Below are positions 39,001 to 46,954 of a stretch of 46,954 nt of DNA, one piece after another. The stretch covers positions 1 through 46,954 of the forward strand of contig JABVXU010000430.1 in NCBI GenBank assembly GCA_013365365.1, given 5' to 3'. The position numbers and the translations under genes are program-made. This DNA comes from Cruorifilaria tuberocauda (Eukaryota; Nematoda; Chromadorea; Rhabditida; Onchocercidae). Within the stretch, counting starts at the first letter, position 1. The number at the start of each line of letters is the position of its first letter. The notes beneath the pieces were generated by a model, which was not told where the DNA came from, searched no databases, and was given only the letters and a program-made list of their open reading frames with translations.

Positions 39001-40807
39001 TACGGTAATTTAGAAATTAATGTTTGAATAAAGAGTGTTGTCGAAATAAAAATGAAAATTTGATCGATGAAAAATTTGAATGGGAAGTGTTAATTGTACA
39101 ATTTTTGATAAAATTTGACTATTTGTGTCACGTCAGCTGTTAAAAATATTCGTCAATAAGTTTCTCATGAGTGTTCATTTATTTAGGATGAATCGGGCAA
39201 GAAAACAAAGACGATAATTCGGCTCCATTCATTCAAAAACGATTCAGAAGCCGGAGTGCAGCAAACTTCAATTTCTATTTATCCGTGCCTTAAACTTGTT
39301 GAGGACAGTTATTTGTACATCAATATTAAGAATAGTAAGCAGTCTTAGAATTTATGAATCATCTTCCTATATTGAGATTGAAGTTATCATTTCTATTTTA
39401 CATCTAAATCATTATTTACATCTATTCGTAATTTTTTTAAGCGACGCTGAAAGATTTGGAAAGTTTTGGAATTGGACTAGTTCGAGAAGGTTTACGTGAA
39501 TCTGTGGCGCATGTTGCTAATATTTCTGTGCTCCGAATTGCCAATTTCTTTGTCAGCTAATTAATTTTTTGGAATTTCTTTCAATTATTTTAGTTCTCCG
39601 AAATCCTTACAAATTTGAGTTTTGATACATAGAAAATTATCTGTAGTTTTTTTGCTTGATGAAGATTTTTATGTAATTAGTGTAGAAATGCAAAATTCAT
39701 CGTTCTTATTGCTTGTAGTATTTATAAAATTCCATTTCAGTTTAAACAAATTCAAGAGAATGTTGTGGCATTCTTCGTCGTTGGTGAGGCATCAGGTGTT
39801 AAACCAGCAAATACATGGAATAGATCTGTGAGTTTTTATAGACTTCCTGTTTATTAGTTTGGCTTGTCATTTCTGTAATATTGCTTACATTTTGCTTACT
39901 CTTTACATGCAAAAGTAAACAAGATATTATTTAATCCTTCAAATGTGGTTGAATGATTTCATTCCATTTAGTAACCTCTACTTTGAATTGGAATCGCGTA
40001 ATTCATCTAATCTTTCGAATTTTCATAGAATTCTTGGAGCACTAAAAAACAATTCTACATTATTGTTATTACCATCGTTTTCTTCAAACTTTATCGTGAA
40101 TTTTGACTCACATAAGTTTCGTTAATGAATTCTTTAAAACTGTCATTTTTCAGAATGAGATCAGTGCTGAGTCAGCCGTTAATCTATTAAATGCTTCATT
40201 AAGGGAAAAAGATATAAAATTTCCTATTTTCGCTGGTCATCGAACGGTGGTAAGCACTTCTTTTTATCCTACATAATCAAAGTAACGATTCTTTTATACA
40301 ATTTTTCTATAGAAATGAAAAATTGTCTAATCTTCTAAGAATTTCATGCTCTTGCACTTTCAGTACAGTATTTCTATTACTTTTAATATCTATAATGGTG
40401 TAAAAGTGCATAGCAGCGTAGAAGCTCTTTTGAGGAGTTTTGCTATTGATTCATTCAGCAAACACACGATTATTAAATGATTTGGTGCAGGCAGATAAAT
40501 ATGTTAGAATGTTCCATTGCCCACTTCCATTAACTAAAAATTTTGTCCATATCTCTTTTTTTGGCAAAACAATATTTTTTTTATTATTTTTTTTCAGATG
40601 CTCAGTCTTTCAAAAGCAAGTTTGGGCACCATTCCAACAAGTTGGGGAACATTACCAGCACCTGCATTTCGTGGTTATACAGGTGGCTCGATGTTTGTTC
40701 TTGGCTTCTTTATGCTTTTGCTTGGTACAGTATTTGGTGTTGGCATTGTGTATTTTATTTGGAAGCGGCAACGTTTTACTGGTCTTGCATATCAAGTATT
40801 TGAGTAA
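36080..40807 (+). CDS. Glycosylated single-pass membrane protein, LolA-like family (probable)
   Basis: Type I membrane protein of unknown function. Exons: 36080-36214, 36448-36622, 36962-37188, 37409-37505, 37647-37735, 37929-38051, 38230-38365, 38602-38774, 38849-39004, 39187-39334, 39442-39551, 39741-39827, 40154-40249, 40598-40807; 653 residues. It has a signal peptide (MNWYWCVILPTILVNC), an ectodomain with a dozen or so N-glycosylation sites, a transmembrane helix (about 615-639) and a 14-residue cytoplasmic tail starting KRQR. The segment PPEGLYCTG ... MYYDGNERIFWMRL ... IHDFQYGLQYLLDG ... CSSVSAI ... GKRTVNDIPLDVYV fits the order of invertebrate LolA-like domains from memory of the family; an upstream copy (SCAALP onward) looks like a second domain. 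An extra phase-matched exon (36704-36817) carries an in-frame TGA and is left out. The start follows an acceptor at 36073-36074. Exon 12 uses a weak GTCAGC donor. Confidence 0.8.
36704..36817 (+). pseudogene. Stop-containing cassette exon inside the LolA-like gene
   Basis: A 114-base exon-like segment bounded by TTTTTAG and GGTATTT. Both sides are phase 1, so it can be included or skipped without shifting the frame. In the gene's frame it reads GVWLLNNQIL, then TGA (36733-36735), then LMENGSVCKADVYVGLEKPS and FIWAL. The coding quality on both sides of the TGA suggests an ancestral coding exon. It may be a poison exon, a decayed exon or a base error. Confidence 0.5.
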
Positions 40808-42162
40808 CAAGTTCATTTAATTTGTACAATTGATGGTTTTCTTTTCTTGCTCAATGTTTCTTCCTTATGAAAAGTTTTACGAATTTTTGTTCTTGAAAAC
40901 TTTTGTTCTCCTTCTTACCTTCTGTCATTGGTGCACTTAATATATCTTGGCACTTGCACGATTTTTCCTCTGTTTCTGTTTTGTTTTCAGATATTCACTT
41001 CAGTTTCGTGCAAGCTTTAAAGCGGTATACCCATTCTTCAACATACATTATTCATGTAGATGAAGCTGACATGTCAAAAATATCACTTTTCTGCCTTCTC
41101 TTTTAGACTTTCTACCCCGGGTATAGTTTGGTTTTGTATAGTTTAAAATCTGTTAAATAAAACATTCGCGATCAAGTTATCTCAGTTTTATATTTTTCAT
41201 GTTTATCATTGCAAATCTTATGGTATTTAATTTTTAAGCAAACTTTTCTTTCCCGAGTATTTCATTTTTATGTATCGCTCATCGCTTGTGCACAATACTG
41301 AGAAAGATGTTAATAAAAATTGCAAATTTATTCTTTAGCGAAACTCAAATCAAATAAAATAAGAATTTATGAAATTATGCGAAGGTAAATCAGGACCCAT
41401 AGATTAAGTGTAAATAGCTTTAGTGATAAAATATGTATCATTTATGGATATAAGATGACCTATTCTGTGTGCGACATTCAGTCCAATTTCCCATATTTTT
41501 ATCAGTGTCAGTATTTGACCTGCTTCTGATTGCAGTAACTCTTATTAATAACTATTATTCATTTCATGCAGTGCTGTTTTACTAGCTGCTGGAATAAAAT
41601 ATTGATGTTAGTGTCTTTGTCAATGTTTATGTTACTGGAAATTCGAAAATATTTTTTGTCTTTTAGAGATTAGTTAATATCAATTTCTCTAGTTTGAACA
41701 TCAACAATAAATTGAAGAATTGAAATCAAACCAGCCAAGATTGATATAACTTGATCCGCATTGCTTGCAGTTTAAGAGAAATTGGAAATGCGAGTTACTT
41801 TACTTCTAGGTTTCGTCAATAAATTCTAATTTTCAAATTATGTTCAAACTGTTTTCTCTTGTATTAAAAGAAAGATAGGCGATTCTCTACTGATTATGTA
41901 TTTTGAGTCAGCATTCATTCATTTTTTAGAATTATGGTTTTCGATGAAATATTCAATGTTAATATTAGCACTCTGGTATATATACAAGGGTATTTTTATT
42001 ATTATTAATAAATATTATTTGTCTACCTTTGAAATCCAGGAACGGTACATAACCTATATTTGGAGAATTGAAAAGTTCTCCACAGATCGATGAATTTCGT
42101 TAATTGAGATCAGGAATATCTATGAAATATTTGCTGTAGTTTATTTAGATCGATTTGTAAAT
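40808..42162. other. Intergenic; 3' UTR of LolA-like gene and mrpl-15 promoter
   Basis: About 1.35 kb. AATAAA at 41156-41161 is a candidate polyadenylation signal for the upstream gene. A good acceptor (TTTGTTTTCAG, ending 40990) could define an alternative last exon for that gene, changing its tail after Gln-650. No independent gene is seen. Confidence 0.5.
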
Positions 42163-44276
42163 ATGGCTTCTAAAGTAATTAAATCAGCACGTGAACGCGC
42201 TTTACAGTATGTGGAAAAAGCCAGTCGTTTGCAGAGGCAAGATCTTCGGGATAATCCTGGAGCTAGAACTCAGGTGTGAAATTCGTTTTGATTCAAGATC
42301 GAGTGTTATTAAATGGCTGATCAAGACTTGAATTCTTTGAATAATTTTTTTTTTTGAAAGTAAACATTGTGGGAGATCGTGGTTTTGATTTTTCGCATAA
42401 TAATTTTTTGGGCTTCAGAAAAACCCGAACCCTTTCTTCGAACACTTTATTGGATGTAGAGATACAGCATTGTTTGTGAACGACGCATATTTTTCAGTTA
42501 TAATTTAAGTGAACTAACTAACAGCAATAGCAGCTAGCAGTGAATTTTGATTTAATTTTTCCTGGAAATGATCAACCAATGATAGATTTTATTTAAGCCT
42601 CGTCAAATAAGAGCTTCCTTGCACAATCAAGCAGGACATACCATCGGTGAACTTCAGCATGCTGCAAAACCTCCACTGGGATGGATTTGGGGTAATTTTT
42701 ATCAGCCGTGGCAACGTCTTTTTCCTGGTGAAGAACATTTTAATGGTGATATTAAGTATGTCATTCTGTAGCTTCTTTTGCTTTGATTATTATGCAATTA
42801 TCTTGCGTTTTTATCAAATCACATCATTCTTACTAAGCTCTTGATTCAAAGCAGAATAATTAAACTTTTAACAGAGTTAATTTTTGAGAGACATATTTCC
42901 AAAATGAATTAACCTTTTTGATTACTTTTCTCCATACTGCCTTCCCTCTCATGTGGTTTTTTGTTTTCTAATCTGTTTTTCTATTTCTTTTTTCATTATG
43001 CAGAAAATGCATTTTTTTTATTTTTAAAGGGATTTTTGTTTGATTTTGACACAATTTCAGCTTACGACGCGAATATCCACCGTTATCATTGGTTGAGCTG
43101 CAACGACTAATTGATTTGGGTTGGTTAGATACTTCATCATTGATCGATATCACTGCCTTATGTAATACTCGAAGATATCGTTGCAAACCCTCATTAAGAC
43201 AGTTCGGAGTACAGTTGACAGATCAGGTAATGATACGCCTATCTTCGTATTCCTCGATGACAGTTAAATTTCACATTACATTGAAATCATCCTAAAGCCA
43301 AATAACTTAGTCATTCGAAATAAATATCATAATTTAAATTTTAAGAAAAAATCTTTCGAAGAATAATCTATTTATTTAGCTGTGAACTCAAGTTATGATA
43401 TTTCTTTTGAATAATTGAGTTATCATATATTTCAGATATTTTAATCGAAATTTTGCAAAATCAATTTCCGATCTTTAAGAAGAATACTTTACATTTTTCA
43501 GGGTGCTGACTGTTTTGCCGCTGTTGTGAATCTTGAAGTACAGTGGGCGTCAGAAACTGCAATCGCAGCCGTGGAAAAGGCAGGCGGTAGAATTAGAGTT
43601 GCTTATTATGATGCAGCAGCTTTAGAAGCAGCTATCGATCCTGAAAAATGGTTCTTATCAGGTACAAAATGTCTCCATTATATTTGAGAGCCTGAATTTC
43701 TAGCTCTTGGTCCTAACATCTTGAGAAAGGCTGGTAGTTTCAAATTCGAATCTTTATTTCACCTGCTCATTTCACTTTGATGTTTAACTAGTTTTGTTAA
43801 TTAAAAAGGTCGCGTTTTTTCTTTATCACAACACCGGAAGATCCAAGTCCACTGTCAAGTTTTTGTTATCAAGCTTTATTTCATTTATGTTGGTTACAGG
43901 GAAGCCTATCCCACGACGTAAAGCTCCACCTGAAAGTCTTGTCTCACTTTACACTGATCCTCGACGTCGGGGCTATTTGGCTAATCCAGAAGATCTGATT
44001 AAAGCCGAGGAAGACTTAGGTCAAATTATGGGATACGAAAGAAAACCTGCCCAAGAACGATGGGAAGAAAAGAGGCCCGATCAGCTGTTTCTTGGAATTC
44101 CATCTGGTTCAATAGTTAGTCTAAAAGACAAGAAGTGTTTTGCACCAACACACCCTGTTCTCCAAAAGTATTATGGAATTAATGATAGTACAGAGGAGAA
44201 TTTTGTTGCCGATCATCCTTATGCTACCACTTTTTCATCAACATCAATGCGAAAAGATGATTTCATACATTCATGA
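42163..44276 (+). CDS. mrpl-15: Mitochondrial ribosomal protein L15 (uL15m)
   Basis: Protein of the large mitochondrial ribosomal subunit. Five exons: 42163-42273, 42598-42755, 43061-43226, 43502-43661, 43900-44276; 323 residues (human 296). Matches to the family are clear: LRDNPGA near the N-terminus, LRREYPPLSLVELQRLIDLG, FGVQLTDQGAD, EVQWASETAIAAVEKAGG, GKPIPRRKAPPESLVSLYTD and RRRGYLANPEDL. The N-terminal part, with basic residues and no acidic cluster up to residue 16, suits mitochondrial import. The usual Gly-rich basic loop of uL15 is replaced by a Trp-rich segment (PPLGWIWGNFYQPWQRLFPG). The C-terminus extends beyond the human one by about 30 residues. AATAAA at 44326-44331 is the likely polyadenylation signal. 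All phases agree. Confidence 0.93.
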
Positions 44277-45031
44277 TTTAATAAGATTGTAAACAAGACA
44301 CTTGCCAAAGTTTTAGTTGAATTGCAATAAAATCACGAAAGAATATAACCATCATATGCTAAAACATTTCATTTGCATTGCTCATCGATTAATTTTAGAT
44401 GCAATTTAAAAAATGAAGTTAGTAAGGTTGTATTTTTACTGTTGGCTTTAGCGCTAAAAGTATATGGTTTTGAAGACTTATTTCATCTGTACTCTTCAAA
44501 ATTCAAAAGAAGATTTAGACAAATTCTTCCTTTAGCCTCCACTATCAGAGTGGCTTGAAATTACATGGAATTTTTTTATTGTTTTGATTGATTTTTATAA
44601 TTTCCAAAATTTTTTGATCTGAATAAATATGTAAGATCCATAATATTTATATTAACGAAGTGTAAACTTCAACTGTAAGTATTAGGAAAGTGATAACAAA
44701 AATAAAAAAATTTTTAACAAATGGGGGATTCCCCCCTTATTATTCAAACAGTAACGATTTTTCTTGTTTCGGAAGCTATTCCTTTCAAGCAGTAACGCTT
44801 TTTCTTCTGTTAGCCATTCGTTTCTCCTGCAACATTTCAAAATTCACGGCAAGTAGTAAAAAGACAAGCAATATTACTGATAGTTCATTGTTGATAAGAA
44901 AAAATTATTAGCGAAAGTTCTCTTACTGCCAAAAATCATTATTACGTCACTGATAAGGAAAATAATAATTTCCAACTTTCGAAGTCCTTCATATTTTCTG
45001 TAATAATTTGTTTAAACGATACTTATTTTGT
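44277..45031. other. Convergent intergenic region, mrpl-15 / GCNA
   Basis: About 750 bases between the 3' ends of two converging genes. It holds the mrpl-15 polyadenylation signal and the 3' UTR of the minus-strand gene, with TTTATT (44575-44580) as a candidate signal on that strand. A short internal similarity (GTAACG-TTTTTCTTGT) occurs twice near 44.75-44.80 kb. No gene is seen. Confidence 0.5.
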
Positions 45032-46901
45032 TCAAAAGATTACCTCTTTGAAACGTCGCGATAAGATTTTCATGATTTCTGCAGGTTTCACACCAGGTTT
45101 TTGTTCTGTCTTGTAGTTTTCTTTCACAAATTTCGCAAATGTATTAGCTGATCGTGTTGAAAATTCCTTCCCATCACGTGATCGTAGGATAAAACGTCCC
45201 TGACAAATCCCGCAAATTTTACGATCAGTATTAAGCGATTTCGAATGACGTTTAATTCTGAAATTTAATAGATTTACTCAAATATAGTATGCAGTATGAT
45301 ATTAATTTTATTGAAGGCTGTTAAACAAATCAAGTGTTTAAAAAAAAGAATTTGGAGTAGTATCTGTGCAAATTATATCATGATTGCTACAAAAGCAAAA
45401 CTAACGTTTGTCCACAACCATTACAGATGTACAAATATTTGGCATCAACAGTGTAATTGTGACATCGTGCAATAAGCGGTAAATTCGGGAAGGTGTTTTG
45501 ACATCGACAGACCCTGAAAACTATGAGCAATAATTCTAAAGTAAAATTAACATGAAAGTTACAGGTATGCTTAGTGTGATAAAAATGAATTTAATATAAA
45601 AAATTTTTAAAAATGGTCGGGTTAATGCTTTATTAGCTATTTGCATCAAGTTGATATTATGTTTTATCACGAAATTTTTATCATGTGAAAATGCAACAAT
45701 TCATGTCACACAAGTTATAAAGTTATTGTGGTATATGTGCACCTTTAACAGGTTATAGCCTGTTTTTCAGTTCAACATTATCAAAAATTGGAGTTAGAAA
45801 ATTGGATATCAAGGTTTATAAAACAGCTATGAAACAGCTGTTAGAAGTTAGAAGTAATGAAAGTTAAGTATTATTCGATTATTAAATTACCAGTATTTCC
45901 ATGCTGATCCATGTCCACCTCTATTGACGCGATCGATAACCCAAACAGCAGCATGGCACATTTCATGTAACAGTGTATCACGTAAGCGTTCTAAATCAAA
46001 CTTACTTCATTTGCATATTTTTCTCAAAAATATGCTTAATAAACCAATTTCTTTATTTCCTTCTACAGAGGATTATCTCTTGTTTACTTCCCATAATCAA
46101 CGTTTACACTTTATTAATATCCTTTAACTGAAAAAAAATGGAATAAGATATTACTAATATGAAAAAATAAAACTATTAATACATACGTTTCGCTACAAAA
46201 TCCTAAAATTAAAAAAAATGAGCCTACTTTGTAATCTATTATTTTACTCCGTGAGTGAGATTAAAATTTGATATGTTTTGAACGGTGAGGTAATCAATAA
46301 CTTACCAGGATTGTTACAAACTTTAATGGAAAGTTCGATATCCGCTATCCCGTTCGGTCTACAACGACAACGACCAGCCGTCAGTCGTAAACGTCTATTC
46401 CATTGTAGCAGCATATTTGGTAACTGAAATTTTTTAAGTCAAAAAAGTTTATATAAGTTGCTTCATTTCAAACTGAATTTAAATCAAATTGAAAATTGAA
46501 GTTTTTGCGCTAGAAATTCATATTATAATAAACAGCTTGAAGTGAAAAAAAAGCTCAAATTTCTATTAAATTAATACTTTATTGTCAAAACATCTTCTTC
46601 TATACAAATCGAAAAGCCTTTCCGCTAACTCATGTTTAATCCGGGAAAATTTTCCTTCCATATACTTTTGTGCGTTTTGATGTGACGGTCCATTTTCAGA
46701 AAGTGCCAAAAGGAAGATCTCGTCGTCATCCTTATGCTGCAATTACTTATATAACTCTTCGTTGTGTTTTTCTCCAGAATCATTCAACATCTCTCATTGC
46801 ATTTAAAATTAAACTGTTATAGGTAAAAAAAAGGCAAATTACCTCTCTCTGAACATTTGATACACGTGCATGCAAATTAGCATGATCTTGTAATTCTGAT
46901 T
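45032..46901 (-). CDS. GCNA: GCNA-type SprT metalloprotease, C-terminal part (5' end outside window)
   Basis: SprT-like zinc metalloprotease of the germ cell nuclear acidic protein family, which protects germline and embryo from DNA-protein crosslinks. Six exons are visible (minus): 46843-46901, 46578-46736, 46306-46423, 45891-45990, 45406-45513, 45032-45257, giving the last 255 or so residues; upstream exons lie beyond the window. The SprT domain starts at HELAERLFDLYRRRCFDNK, continues with LQWNRRLRLTAGRC, and has the active site HEMCH with a third zinc ligand in GGHGSAW. A zinc ribbon follows (CNGCG and CGICQG). The C-terminus (FAKFVKENYKTEQK ... EIMKILSRRFKE) resembles an HMG box, which separates GCNA from SPRTN. 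An acidic stretch (DDDEIF) precedes the protease. All phases agree. Confidence 0.93.
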
Positions 46902-46954
46902 CTGAAAAATATGAAAAATAGCATAAAAAATTTCAATACTTCAAGATAGATCTT

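Noticed and set aside
44690..44911. 73-codon plus-strand frame between mrpl-15 and GCNA
   Set aside because: Lies in a short convergent intergenic region, lacks promoter space and splice context, and has no recognisable feature.
1..46954. Mobile elements, CRISPR arrays or bacterial endosymbiont inserts
   Set aside because: No transposase, reverse transcriptase or integrase-like frame, no spaced direct repeats, and no intron-free bacterial-like coding stretch were seen on either strand.

Overview
The window looks like nuclear DNA from a nematode, most likely a clade III (filarial-type) species. The basis is strong A+T richness, genes cut into many short exons by introns of roughly 80-1000 bases, TTTNCAG-type splice acceptors, and isolated acceptors just before several start codons that suit spliced-leader trans-splicing. 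The proteins are typical animal ones with nematode traits. The species call is an inference. I see no mobile element with a recognisable transposase, no CRISPR array and no bacterial insertion.

Layout: 1-6.5 kb is A+T-rich DNA without a convincing gene, holding a strong fold-back hairpin near 3.45 kb and small diverged duplications. 6.5-13.7 kb (minus) is a complete 19-exon importin beta-1 gene. Head-to-head with it, 14.8-17.7 kb (plus) is UFD1, the p97/Cdc48 adaptor. 18.9-21.1 kb (plus) is an unrecognised 226-residue protein carrying a textbook DSGxxS phosphodegron. A tRNA-Asp(GTC) lies at 22.2 kb. 23.1-24.2 kb (minus) is ribosomal protein L22. 25.2-26.7 kb (minus) holds two small unrecognised coiled-coil-rich reading frames that are either a tight operon or one spliced gene. 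28.0-30.5 kb (minus) is the Golgi phosphoadenosine-phosphate phosphatase (BPNT2 family). 31.5-34.6 kb (plus) is an unrecognised secreted polar protein with a hydrophobic C-terminal tail, behind a clear TATA/CRE/E-box promoter. 36.1-40.8 kb (plus) is a large glycosylated single-pass membrane protein that resembles the invertebrate LolA-like family, with a possible stop-containing cassette exon. 42.2-44.3 kb (plus) is mitochondrial ribosomal protein L15. 45.0-46.9 kb (minus) is the 3' part of a GCNA/SprT-type protease gene that runs off the window.

The genes do not form one pathway. Most are housekeeping (nuclear import, ubiquitin extraction, cytosolic and mitochondrial translation, sulfation by-product removal, DNA-protein crosslink repair). 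The lineage-specific content is the secreted tailed protein, the DSGIGS protein, the small coiled-coil pair and the LolA-like protein. Exon models were built by hand from open frame, splice consensus, phase agreement and family resemblance; no alignment or expression data were used. I did not find a clearly new multi-gene system; the best leads are single-gene observations.
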